Of a stretch of 64,000 nucleotides of DNA, positions 1-10,600 are shown piece after piece; position 1 is the stretch's first letter, and every line of letters begins with the position of its first letter. A program made the position numbers and the translations under genes. Source of the stretch: Heterohyrax brucei (taxonomy: Eukaryota > Chordata > Mammalia > Hyracoidea > Procaviidae); the NCBI GenBank assembly GCA_028571685.1, contig CM053154.1, positions 8,159,501 through 8,223,500 of the forward strand, in the 5' to 3' direction. The notes beneath the pieces are model-generated. The model was given only the letters and a program-made list of their open reading frames with translations. It did not search any database and was not told the origin of the DNA.

Positions 1-1065
1 GATTCAGTTCCTAACAATGTCTGTCTACCAAGTGACTCAGGCCACTGTTTTCTCTGCGTTCATACCTGCACAGTTTATACCTAGATTACCAAAAAGAGAA
101 AGCGCTACTGTGTCGATCCCTGGCCATACAGCATATTTCTGAGTGCCTCTTTTTATGTTGTGACTTAAACCCAAGAACAATGTTAAATTGATCTTTGCCT
201 CTCTCCCCAAATTCCCAGCCTGTCTCTGTAATGGGAACACAATAGTAATTCCTGAATATGTCACAAAAATAAGGGTTCAAGTGCAAAGTCAGCATTTCAT
301 GGCAAGAGGAACTTGTTCACGTGTTCAAATGGAGCCCTGAACACCAACGATTGAATTGTGGTCTCAGCCCTGTGTGGCCCCAGGCTTGATCCTGGAGCAT
401 GTGTTGCTGTAAATGTCCCCATTTCCGTGTGAAGCCATGTGCTGTGTGGGGAGTGTGCAGTGACAGCTGTGGTTATCACTGATAAACATGTTTGTGGAGG
501 GGCATGATAAATACGTCTTGGGAAAAGCCAGTGTCTGGGCAGCATATGATTGGAAGCTGGAATTCAGGTGACCTGGTCTAACCTGGCAGTGTCCTCCACC
601 TCTTCTGACCTTGACCTTCTGAAGTGCCGTAAGTCTCTTCTTTCGTGGTGGTCTGGGTCTTCAAGGCCCTGCCCCAGGTGACGGGATGCTCCTGGAACAT
701 GACAGATCTCTTACCTGGACCCTGCCACTGGCCAGAGCAGGGCAAGCTGGTCCCTGTACAGTGAGAAAACATCGGGGTGAGAGCACAGCTTCGGATTTTC
801 CTGGGGAGCACTGTGGTTGGAAAGAAGGTCATATCAGGAGTGCTGGATGTGCCCAGGTCCCAGGCCCAGCTTGGCCCCCACCTTGGCCTCGGGACTTGTT
901 CCCTCCTGAGTCTTGGCTTCGTGTCTCTGGAACAAAGTGGGTTGGGTGGTTCCTGGGGCCCTTGTCACTCTGAAGTCCTGTGGAGAGCAGAGTGTTAGCA
1001 TGGAGCAGGCAGGCTGGCTGAAGGCCTTCTCAAATCCTGCTCTCTCTCTGTTCTTTGTGATGCAG
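1..1065 (+). other. FAM53B: FAM53B intron, 3' portion
   Basis: This is non-coding sequence upstream of the first exon in the window. It ends in a pyrimidine-rich stretch (about 1037-1060) and a CAG acceptor whose AG is at 1064-1065. Only short unrelated reading frames occur. A weak MIR-like patch may lie near 200-290 (a 'ctgtaatgggaacacaatagtaattcc' type stretch), but it is too diverged to call. The earlier exons of the gene, including the start codon, lie outside the window. Confidence 0.75.
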
Positions 1066-1844
1066 GGAACGACAGGTGGAGGGACCTGGACAGGAAGTGC
1101 CCACTGCAGATTGACCAGGCAAGCACCAGCCTCTGGGAATGCCTCCCAGACAAGTGTCAGGAGAGTGCCCTGTGGCACAGGGAGGCAGTGACAGCCTGCG
1201 CAGTGACCAGCCTGATCAAGGACCTCAGCATCAGTGACCACAGCGGGAACCCATCCGCGCCCCCCAGCAAGCGCCAGTGCCGCTCCTTGTCCTTCTCCGA
1301 CGAGATGGCCAACTGCCAGACCTCATGGCGACCCTTGGGGTCCAGAGTCTGGACTCCGGTGGAGAAGAGGCGGTGCTACAGTGGAGGCAGCGTGCAGCGC
1401 TGTTCCAGCGGCCTCAGCACCGTGCAGAGAAGCTCCAGCTTCAGCCTCCCTTCCTGGGCCAGCGGGCTCCCTTCTGCCTACGACCAGGCCGCATTTCACC
1501 TGCGATTTGGGGGGCAGCCCTGCCAGGGGTTGCCGAGCCCAGCCGCCTGTGGACAGGCGGGCGATCTCTGGAGCCCCAACCCGAGCCCCAGGGGAGTGGG
1601 CCGGCTTGACATGCAGCGGTCCCTTTCCTGCTCACACGAGCAGTTCTCCTTCTCAGAGTACGCGCCCCCCTCAGCCAGCAGCACCCCGGCCTCGACACCC
1701 GAGCTGGCGAGACGCTCCAGCGGCCTCTCCCGCAGCCGCTCGCAGCCCTGTGTTCTCAACGACAAGAAAGTTGGCGTCAAACGGCGGCGCCCTGAAGACG
1801 CCCCAGAACAGAGGCCTTCCCTCGACCTGGCCAAGATGGCACAG
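1066..1844 (+). CDS. FAM53B: FAM53B large internal coding exon
   Basis: This exon encodes most of FAM53B (Simplet), a nuclear protein. In fish, Simplet promotes nuclear accumulation of beta-catenin and Wnt-dependent proliferation. The exon opens after CAG at 1063-1065 with two bases of a split codon. It then runs 259 codons without a stop and ends exactly on a Gln codon before GTGAGA at 1845. Recognisable family segments are LWHREA near the start, AVTSLIKDLSISDHSG, PPSKRQCRSLSFSDE, SRVWTPVEKRRCYSGGSVQR, QRSLSCSHEQFSF, STPASTPELARRSSGLSRSR and SRSQPCVLND. A basic nuclear-localisation-like cluster, KKVGVKRRRPED, lies at 1764-1799. The exon is rich in Ser/Pro/Arg and likely disordered. It resembles FAM53B rather than FAM53A or FAM53C in wording throughout. 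It corresponds to roughly residues 40-300 of a protein of about 420 residues. No frameshift or internal stop is seen. Confidence 0.96.
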
Positions 1845-3139
1845 GTGAGACCCCCGCGGGCAGGGTGCTGGTGTGGTGGTCCCTTCAGAGGTCCACTGGT
1901 CTGCCCACATCTGAGCCAAAGGAGCCGTGCCAATCAGAGAAGCTCCCGGAGTGGCTGGTGTCCTTGATTTTTAAATCCCATTCAAGGAGAGGTTTCTTCT
2001 CATCTGTGGTGTTTCCTTTTTTTTTTTTTTTATTACTTTTTAAGTGTTTACTCCTCTCAATTGAGAATCAGAACCCCGTTTCCCTGTGATACACTGCTCA
2101 TGGGTGCCCTGGCAGACAGGTGAGAGGCAGATGGTGCAAGCAGGCCAGCATGACCAGGCCCCATAATCCCCTTTGCTGGGGCCTCCTTACAGAAAGCCAG
2201 CCTACAGGCCGTGTGAGGAGTGATCACACATGCTGACCTCCGTGTTGCTCACACCAGGTGGCCTTGAGAGAGCAGGGGTCGGAAGCTGGGCACTTTTTCC
2301 TTAGATTAAACTGTCAAGAACGTTAGCACATCCAGAGTTCACTGTTGATAGCCTTTGTGCCACCCTGTGATTGTCCTCGCTGTTTGCTGCGGGTCAAACC
2401 ACTGGCCACCCGCCCTGTCACTTGATCCTCTTTGTCTTGGGGCCCTGCTTTGTGCTCCCACCGATCTTGGTTTGTGGGCAAAGCACTTGGAGTTGATGGG
2501 CCGTTGTCAGGAAGGGCTCTGCTCAGTGTCTGCGCTGAGCTGTTACTGGAGAGGCTGCCCTGGATGACGGGTGTAGGCGTGAGGCCCCCGTGACTCATGA
2601 GTCCAGGATGACAAGAACAGGTTGGTGTGGCAGGTGGCAGGTGCAGCTCGTGGCTCTGCACCTGGGAGACACTGCTAGCGCTTTGGCCTGACCCTGGTCC
2701 TTCTGGACCTTGTGTGTCTTGGCCTCTGTCACTGCTGGGTTTCAGGAGGATCAGAATGCCCCTGGTGTTGAGGGTGCTGCCCAACATGTGCCAGGGCTGG
2801 GGCCAGGTGCAGGGTGGGAGGCTGGTGCGTCCGCGCCACTTTGGCCATTGCCATGCCCGTGCTGTTTCTCCTTCTACTTTGGAATGAAAATGCAGTTTCT
2901 AGTCACAGGGGGCTCTTTCCTCCCTCCTAGCCTTCCTCCCCAAAGATGCAGGTGTCCCGAGGCTGGAATCTCCCAGGCCCCAGAGTCCAGGGCTGCTGGA
3001 GGACAAGCTCCCTGTGCCCCAGCTCTGAGCGTGCTGGGTTTGGCACCTGGCTGGCACCTTCCCCCTCCGGTCTCCATGCCTCCCGTCACGGCTCCAGTCC
3101 TGTCCCTTCTTCTCTCCCCCAGTGTTGGGCATTTTTAAT

Positions 3140-3430
3140 GTTACAGCTGGACAGCAATTGAGCACATTCACTTGGTTTACATTGGACAATTAAGTGGATT
3201 TTTCTTTCTCTGGAAAAAGTTTCAGTAGGTAGAAAGCATGGAACGATGGCAGATTTGCATGGCTCCTGAAGGAATCCCAGAGCTGAGTTCTTTGTGTGAC
3301 AAATGGCTTCAGTGGAATGTTTAATGCTGAGCTTATTTGATTAGCTAATAAGCTAGATAGGTAATAAAAGCGACTGACATATGTTATTATGTTCTGTTAG
3401 CCACACATTGAAATCACACTACTGGCATGA
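3140..3430. promoter_or_regulatory. candidate conserved non-coding element (enhancer-like AT-rich island)
   Basis: About 290 bp of AT-rich, repeat-free sequence sits abruptly in GC-rich intron. It carries a perfect POU octamer ATTTGCAT (3253-3260), an NKX-type TTAAGTGG (3190-3197), a homeodomain-like GATTAGCTAATAAGCT (3339-3354) and a TEAD-like GGAATG. I see no coding potential. That it is an enhancer is inference from composition and motif density only. Confidence 0.3.
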
Positions 3431-4884
3431 CCAGAGATGTTTCCTATTCTCTCTTTGGTAGAAATGACCTAAAAATATGTTGCTCGGTGAGGCTGCCCAG
3501 AGGTATACACTGTCTCACCAGCCCCAGGCAGGTCTCCAGGACCCAGGGTGAGGGCTCTGGACTGTGCACAAGGCACCTGTTTGGCTATAGAGAGCTTTCT
3601 GGAGGGCCCACGGCCAGAGCCCACTGGGTGGAGTCAGCAGGCCCTGAGCCCTCCACCACCAAGCAAGCTTCTCTCACCATGTGGCTCTTCCACCTTTGTC
3701 CCGTATAGGATCTGTGGCCTTGGAAGGCTGGCCCATCTTTGTAGGGGTCCTGAAAACCCAGCCCAGGGCCATCCCTGTGTGTTTGAAAAGAGCCCAGGAT
3801 TGGGCCTGAAGAAGGTAGGGTGCACTCTGGCTGAGCCCCCGTGAGCGGGGCCTGTTGCCCAGCCGCCTGTGGGAGGCTGTGTGGGCCCCCTGGTGGGGAC
3901 TGTGCTTTACCTGTGGCACTGTGCTGAGTGTCTGTAACTCCCAGGACGCCTGTCAAGAGAGTCGTGTGTCTGTGGGAAAGGAGGTGCAGGCTCGTGCTGG
4001 TGGTGGCTCAAGTTCCCGTCCTGCTGTCACGTCCCTGCTCTGATCTTGACTCCAGCTTCTTTCTCATGGGCCTTTTGACCTCGGTTTGTTTGTTTGCTTT
4101 TGGAGGTTAGAGGAGGTGGGTTTCCAGTGGACTGTCCGTGTGAAGGACGAGCCCCTTAACTGGGTTCTGGGACAGGTGCATGAGGGCCACAGAGGAAAGG
4201 GCAGCATGCCTTTTCCACGAGCCCTGGGGAGCTGTTTGACTTTGTGGGTGATGGCTCAGCTTCCTGGCTGAGGCTGGCTGGGGCAGAGTTGGAGGGGTCT
4301 AGGGCAGCCTGTCAGCGGGACAGTGGCCAGGGAGGGAGTCTGGGAAAGTGAGACTAGCACAGGAGGGCAGAGGGCCCCAAGACCCAAACTGCCCTTCCCT
4401 GTCTACAGTGCGGCTGGGCTCAGCAGGGATATGGGTCCCAGGGTCTGGGTTGGGGGTTATTGTTTTAATTTGCAAAGTGGACATGCTCATAGCAGCTGCT
4501 GAAGAGTGTGCTGGAAACAGAGGGATCAGACTAGACAGGCTTGGGGTGCATCCCCTGCTCCCCGTCCCAGGAAACCACAGCCTCTGCCTCGGTCTGCCAG
4601 GAACCTTCTGGAATCAGCTGTTTGATCTGGATCTGCATGTAGCAGGAAGGTTCCAGAGGGGTGCCGGGGGCTGAGGGCCTGTGAGCCACGAGGCAGGGTT
4701 AGCAGGAACAGGACTACTTAGCTCAGAGGCAGAGACAGAGCCGGCCAGGGGGTAGACAGCCATGTCCGAGTCCAGCTCTGTCATGCAGCAACTGTATAGC
4801 CTTGGCTGAGTTGTGTGACATCCGTGCAGCAAATAAAAATGCCATCTACCTCATTAGACTGTGGGGGGAGTGAGGGAAATAATG

Positions 4885-4942
4885 CCTGTCTGTGTGTATG
4901 TGTGTGTGCACACGTGTGCGCATGCATCTGTGTACGATGTGT
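4885..4942. repeat. TG-rich microsatellite
   Basis: This is an imperfect (TG)n tract with CA-rich interruptions. It directly abuts a SINE on its right, and similar TG/CTCTG sequence resumes beyond the SINE at 5135. Confidence 0.8.
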
Positions 4943-5130
4943 GTGCAGTGGTTCAGTGCTCGGCCGCCAGCAGCAAGGTCGGTGGTTCAACTCAGCCAGC
5001 AACTCTGGGAGAGAAGTCCTGTGACCCGCTCCCTCGGGGACTGTCACCAGGAAGCCCTGTGGGACAGTTCTGCTTGTCGTGTAGGGTTACTGTGACTCAG
5101 AATTGACTTGATGGCACCCAGCAACAACAA
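4943..5130 (+). mobile_element. AfroSINE (tRNA-derived SINE), sense to FAM53B
   Basis: This is an afrotherian tRNA-derived SINE. The head reads GTGCAGTGGTTCAGTGCTCGG, and a B-box-like GGTGGTTCAACTCAG follows. The body includes CCTGTGGGACAGTTCTGCTTG, and the tail GTGACTCAGAATTGACTTGA is followed by GGCACCCAGCAACAACAA. Compared with the usual copy there is extra sequence between head and body around 5020-5055. The copy is old (many substitutions) and embedded in a TG/CTCTG-rich microsatellite. Confidence 0.85.
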
Positions 5131-5134
5131 TAAT

Positions 5135-5335
5135 GTTTGTATCTCTGTGTGTACATGTGTGTATTGCTATGTCTCTGTTGTTCTGTCTGTAGGTCTGTGT
5201 GTGTGTGTGTGTACCTCTGTGTCTCTGGCACTCTCTGTATGCGTGTGTATCCCCGTGTGTGTCCCTGTGTCTCTGTTGCTCTGTAAACATGCATGTACTT
5301 GTATGTCTCTGTCGCTCTGTGTGTGTGTGTCCACC
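5135..5335. repeat. TG / TCTCTG-rich simple repeat
   Basis: About 200 bp of degenerate sequence is built from TGTGTG, TCTCTG and related words. Long open frames exist across it on both strands, for example His/Thr-rich frames on the minus strand and Val/Cys-rich frames on the plus strand. They are a by-product of the repeat. Confidence 0.85.
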
Positions 5336-5960
5336 TTTATCCTTCCATTTTTGTCCTCCCTGCCCTTGCTGTTAACTTCCAGTCCGTCCCTCTGCTTGCC
5401 TGTGGGGATCTTTCTGTCCAAAGCAAGGTGATGAAATGGTCAAAGAATCAGACTTTCCACCTGCCAGTGTCTGTGGACATCCTTGTCTCAGGGCAGAGTT
5501 GATCTGGGAACCCCCAGGCACTTTTCTGGCTGTGTCCCGGGGCGCAGGCACCCAGCAGCGGGACGGGAGATGGTGGGTCTGGTTAGACTTTGTTTTGCAA
5601 GTGCTTTGGGTGCATATCTTGTTCAAGCCCACCCAGTCCCGGAATTTCGAACAGGGGTGCCAAGAGGGGCTGCGGTGACCCAGCCGTGTGGACCCTGAGT
5701 GAAGGAAGCTCATTGCCGTGGGGTAAGCCCAGGCACTGTTCCAGAAGTGTCCACATCTCCCTGTGACTGTGGTTCCAGGCAGCAGGTGCTCTCAGATAGG
5801 CCCGCCTTCATGTGGCCCCCAGGAGCCTCCTGCCTGGTGTTTGTGTGGTGCCTCAGCCTCCCTTCTGCCAAGTGACGTTTTGTGCCATTGCACGCAGGGC
5901 GCTGCAGAACCCCAGAGCTCTGGGCCAGGAGGACTTCGGCCGGCACTGGTAGCTGCCCCT

Positions 5961-6100
5961 TTCCCTGCTGGTGCAGTGCTGAAGTGCTCGGCTGCCAACC
6001 CCAAGGTTGGCGGTGTGAATCCACCAGACGCCCTTGCAAACTTTGTGCGGCAGCCCTGCTGGGTCCCGTAGAGTCACTAGAGTCAAAACTGACTCCTCAG
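5961..6100 (+). mobile_element. AfroSINE, sense to FAM53B
   Basis: A diverged copy of the same SINE family: CTGCTGGTGCAGTGCTGAAG head, GTGCTCGGCTGCCAACC, a B-box region GGCGGTGTGAATCCACCAGA, then GCCCTGCTGGGTCCCGTAGA and a degraded AGTCAAAACTGACTC tail. The typical terminal GACGGCAAC is lost. Confidence 0.8.
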
Positions 6101-6231
6101 CCATGAGTGATTCTTAGGGGCTTTTCTGAGAGCTGGTCTGGCCACCCCGCACTGGTTGTCTTCCAGTGAGACCTGAGCTGTGCACCATGGCTTGGAGGTG
6201 GACCCTGTATGCAGATTACCCACAGCCGCTA

Positions 6232-6312
6232 TGCCCCTGGGTGTCCTTCTTGTGGTGGCTGCCGTGCCCCTGGGTGTCCGTATCATGGTAGACGACATGC
6301 CCCTGGGTGCTT
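6232..6312. repeat. 33-bp tandem repeat, about 2.5 units
   Basis: The motif TGCCCCTGGGTG recurs at 6232, 6265 and 6298, exactly 33 bp apart. The second half of each unit is less conserved. A period of 33 keeps reading frame, so both strands show short peptide repeats, but there is no sign of a gene. Confidence 0.8.
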
Positions 6313-6692
6313 TTTTACCTCCAAGCTGGTCAACTTGAAAGAGCAACAAATTGTAATTCTGAGCGCTGCAAACAGAAGCGAGACGTTTGTAGGGAGGAGT
6401 CAGGGACACCGACACAGAGGGTTGATTGATTGTGGCTGCCACACAGCGAGCCTGGAACCTCCCCCAGCAGCCTCAGAACAGGCGGTGACTGTTGTATTCA
6501 CAGATGTCTCAGGGACCCAGCAAAGCTGGCCTGGGGCAGTTTGGGTGGAAAGAAGCACGGGGAGGGGAAGCGGGGTGTGCCAGCGCATCTCTGGGATGAA
6601 GCAGGGTGCTCGAGCTGGGGTGCGGGGGGCAGCCAGGAAGGGCAGCTAAGCACGGTCATGGGGGCTCTGCTGGGGCGAGCGGTTGGGGCAGG

Positions 6693-6885
6693 AGGTCATC
6701 AGAGGGCTGTCATTGGAAGACTGTCACAGGAGAGCAGTCACTGGAGGGCTGGCACAGGAGGGAAGTCACAGGAGGGCGGTGACTTCACAGGACTGTCACA
6801 GGAAAGCTGTCACGGGAGGCCTGCTACTGGGGTGCTGTCACAGGACGGCTAGCACAGGAGGGTTAGCACTGGAAGGCTGTCACAG
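6693..6885. repeat. 14-bp minisatellite, about 13 units
   Basis: Units of the form CTGTCACAGGAGGG repeat in register from 6693. Unit starts are at 6707, 6721, 6735, 6749, 6763, then (after one 16-bp unit at 6777) 6793, 6807, 6821, 6835, 6849, 6863 and 6877. Substitutions are scattered, indicating an old array. Confidence 0.9.
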
Positions 6886-7669
6886 ATACCTAACCACAAC
6901 TCTGGCTCCTTGCTGGGTCCTCCCAGTGACCAGCTTTCAGCTGTCTGTGCTATGTGCCAAGAGACTGCCTCTTACAAGAGACCCTGGCCCTCCCTCCCCA
7001 GTCACCAAATGTGGAGAGGCCCTTCATGCCACTGACGTGTGACCTTCTGCTATAGGCCGCCCAAGCTGCTGCCAGACAGCTGAACAGTCCCCCGGCTGCA
7101 GGCCTGCTTTGTCTGAGCCTCCATGGCCCTCTCCATCTACCCGGGCAGCGGCTGGCCACTTTACTGAGTTTCTAGAACATGGCCTGCTGGAAGGGGTGCT
7201 GTGACATCAGCCAGGTGAGGAATTCAGAGGTGACACTCCATTTATACTGGAGAACACAGATGGGCGCGTAGAGAACTGGTCAGGGAGGAAGCCGAGAAGC
7301 CCTGTCGTTCCAGTTGGGATGAAATAACTGCTGCGTGGAAGTAAAGGGCGACCTTGGTGGATACAGGGAGTAGCCTCAGTGACATGGAAGCGGTTGGCCC
7401 AGCTCCTGCAGAGGAGGCAGGCCCTGATGTCCTAGACCGTCTCAGCGCCTCTGCGAGGCTGCCAGGGACAGCACTCCACCTGAGCCCAGTCCTCCTCCTG
7501 CCGTGCTGCGACAGACATGGCTGATCAATCGTGGCAGTCTTTCCTGTTCGGCTCTGAGGAAGTCTAAGAATCCTGTTTGTGATCTTGGCTCCCAGTTGGT
7601 GGTAAAGCGTGCTTTTCCACCCCTGCTCTGAGGCAGCCCTTCACTTGAGGACAAGGTCCCCAGAGTCCA

Positions 7670-7730
7670 GGGGCAATTGGAGACTTGTCCAAAGCCACCC
7701 AGTGAGTCAAGAGGCTGTGGGCTCCAGAGC
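7670..7730 (-). mobile_element. MIR fragment
   Basis: The piece CTTGTCCAAAGCCACCCAGT with GAGTCAAGAGGCTGTGGGCT resembles the reverse complement of the MIR core. It is short and diverged. Confidence 0.4.
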
Positions 7731-7814
7731 CCCCTCCTGTGGCATGCTTTGTCATCAGTGGGGACTGCCTAGCAGGCCCATCTACGTTACTGACAGTGTA
7801 GGAGGTAGCAGTGG

Positions 7815-7985
7815 ACATGTGGGCTTTGGAGACGGGCAGGTTCTTCCTCTGTGGGCTGGGTGCCCTTGGGCAGCTCATTCACCTCTGCAAGCCTGTTTCC
7901 ATGTCTGTAAAATGGGAAGAACCAGCCCATTCCTCCTGGGTAGGGGGAGGGCTCGCGGACTTGAAAAACACGTAGCATAGACTTG
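7815..7985 (+). mobile_element. MIR SINE
   Basis: The MIR body is clear: a 'ctttggagacgggcaggttc' type start, CCCTTGGGCAGCTCATTCAC, and the diagnostic CATGTCTGTAAAATGGGAAG near 7900-7920. This is an ancient mammalian SINE. Confidence 0.75.
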
Positions 7986-10377
7986 CATGCAAAAGTCATC
8001 ATTCGGCCGGCCTTGCTTTGGACGGCAAACAGTCAACCCCACACCCCGTTCTTGTGCCCCCCGTGGGGGCTGCCCTCAGGCGCTGACCTGGGCAGAACCA
8101 GCAGTGCCTGCCACCACGGGTGCACAGTGCCATGCGAGGCCAGCCTGGCAGAGTGGAGCAGATGGGTGGGCAGCTGGGTGCTGGCAGGGGGCTAGTGTTG
8201 TCCTGTCTCTGGTCTCAGAAATGGGCATGTCAGGGACACTGAGGGATTCCTGCTGGGCTTCTCCCAGCTCAAGGAAAGACACCGTGATCCCTGTTGGCTG
8301 TCCCTGTTGAAGCCACCAGGTTGCGTAAGAAATCTGCTTCAGGTCCCTCAGTCCGGGGCCCTGTTGACACAATAGCTTTGATCTCTCAGGGGAAATGGAA
8401 AGAAGGACTTCAGCTGAGGAAGGGCCAGGGGGAGGCAGCTTTTAGTGCCCTTTGGTGATTTTCCACTGGGGTGGGGGCTGTGAGGAGAAGCAACACAGGG
8501 CCCAGGGCTCGGGCCTGGGGGTCTCTTCCTGCTGAGTCCGTGGCACAGAGGCTCCCTAGGCATGCCAGGGTGACCAGGCCCTGCTCAGTGCCCTGCAGGC
8601 ACAGCGGCCTCGGAGAAGGGTCCCTGCCCGGGTGTGCCGCCGTGGGGCTGGGAACGAAGAACCGTCCTAGGGAGGCCTCACGTCTTGCTTCACGGCAGCC
8701 AGAATGGACAGGCATTTGGGCCAGCTGGCTTTGCCTCTTTGACCCGCTCAAGCTGGCCTTCCAGCTCTGTGGGCCTGAGAGAAAGGACTTGGAGAAACTT
8801 GCCTCAGTGGTCCCGCCGGGGTTGGTATCACCCAGTGTGACAAGGCATGGTGTCGTGCCCCCTTGGCCCACAGTGGGCAGGGCCAGCTGGTGAAAATCCC
8901 TCCTGTGGGTGGAGTGGCCTGGCCCCAGCCCACCTCCGTCCAGGGCCCCGCTCCTCTCAGCCCCCTCCCTCACCGCCTACCCTCTGTCTTCCCCTCTCCC
9001 ACTGGCCAACCCAGAGACCCTCTTCTCTGCCCCACTGGCGGGCAGAGTGGGAGTGAGGTGGGAGGCGAGACAAGTTATCACCCTGGATGATGGGTGGCAC
9101 CAATCCTAGGGACACCGCTCTGTGGCATCCCCTCCCCCTGCTGCCACCAGTCCCATAGACCCTGAGGTCTTTTTGGTGTCGCCCCCTCTGATGGTGTCAG
9201 GGGGTGTGGTCAGTATCACCTGCACCCCCCCGGACACCACTGGCCCACCTGTCACTCCCAGGTTGCTGAAGAGGAAGGAGAGAGCAGTGGAGAGCTGAGG
9301 CCTGTGCCAGGCCCTGCCACCAGGTCCACAGCAGCCTTGCCACTGGGCCAGGGTCTCTCCTCTGTGAGGTACGGTGGTGCACTGGGCCGCATTGTCACTC
9401 TGCAATCTATGAGTTTGACTTTACTTGGAAATACGAGCTGTGCAGCTGCTGTCAAGATGATGGCGTGCCAGAGCAGGCCAGGCCCTGATCCAGCGTGCCT
9501 GGTGTCTCTGTAAGAAGAGGGAAGGGGGAAGGAGGGCAGCCTTGTGAAGGCAGAGGTTGGAGTTATGTGCCACAAGCCAAAGAGTGCTGGCAGCACTGGA
9601 AGCTCAAGTGGTGGGAAAGACCCTCCCCTGCAGCCTTTGGGTGGGCATGGCTCGCTGCCTCTTCCTTCTGGGCTCCAGGCCTCCAGGACTGTGAGAGGGT
9701 ACGGTTTGGTTGTGGGAAGCCACCCCGTGTGTGGTAACTTGTTACGGCAGCCCCGGGACGTGGCCCTTGTGTCACGTGGCTCCCAGGATGTGGTCATCAT
9801 CTGCAGAGCACTTGGGGCTCAGGGTTCTGTCTGCCCAGGGCGTGTGCCCATCGAGAGGCAGCCGTAGTCCTCACTGCTGTGAGTCAGACTTCAGGAACAG
9901 GGAGAGAACTTGTTAGAAGGAGGTGACTACTGCTTACCGGCCCCGGTGTTCCTCCTCATGGTGTTCTTTGCCCTGTGGTTCCCTGCTGACAGACACCCTA
10001 GTGGGCCTGGTGGTTCCTGTCAGCAGTTTTAGGAAACAGTCTGCGGGTGGGACCAGCAGGACTTGCCACTGACAATCCTGTCATTGGCTTCTAGGGTGCC
10101 GTAGTTACGCACCCACCATCTCAGTCTCCATAGACAGGAACTTCCTTTAATCTATCCTTTTGAATATTTGTTGATTGTGAGTCCTTCTGGGTCTCTAACC
10201 CACAGCCCTCGCTGTGACCCTGTCCCTTCATGATCTTTTCCCAGCAGAAATGTAGTCTGATGGCTCACTGGGATTTATTTTGTGTCTCTTGGTATCTAGG
10301 GAGCCATCCCACCTCCAGATCCTCAAGCATCTGTGGTTGGCCAGCCCAGACAGCACTTCCCACTCTATGAGGGAACT

Positions 10378-10600
10378 TCTGGGAGGGCTCCTGGGAGGGC
10401 CTCCGGGGGCTCCTGGGATGTCCTCTGGGGGGTTCCTGGGAGGGCCTGGGAATGTCCCTGGGAATGTCCCTGTGAGGATCTCTTGGGGCCCCTGGGCAGG
10501 CCTGTGAGTGTCTGTGTGAGGGCCTGTAGGTGCGGTTACCTCCTGAGAGCTCCTGGAAGGGCCTGCGGGGGTTCCTGGGTGGGGTATGAGGACCTGTGGG
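10378..10600. repeat. GC-rich degenerate repeat (CTCCTGGGAGGGC-like)
   Basis: The words TCCTGGGAGGGC, GGAATGTCCCT and CTCCTGGAAGGGCCTG recur irregularly over about 220 bp, including a perfect doublet of GGGAATGTCCCT near 10,448-10,472. It gives Gly/Pro-rich frames in several phases, which I do not regard as coding. Confidence 0.65.

Noticed and set aside
1234-1848. Long plus-strand frames overlapping the FAM53B exon in other phases (1234-1848, 1277-1609) and minus-strand frames (1441-1698, 1496-1933)
   Set aside because: They are shadows of the GC-rich FAM53B exon; only the 1066-1844 frame matches the family and splice sites.
1845-1967. Extension of the FAM53B frame past 1844
   Set aside because: The frame continues to a stop at 1965, but a GTGAGA donor at 1845 joins perfectly in phase to the exon at 41,565, and the read-through residues are not FAM53B-like.
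5108-5431. Val/Cys/Ser-rich plus-strand frame and His/Thr-rich minus-strand frames
   Set aside because: They are produced by TG and TCTCTG simple repeats.
6693-6885. CRISPR-like array
   Set aside because: Units are contiguous 14-mers without spacers, and the host is a mammal.
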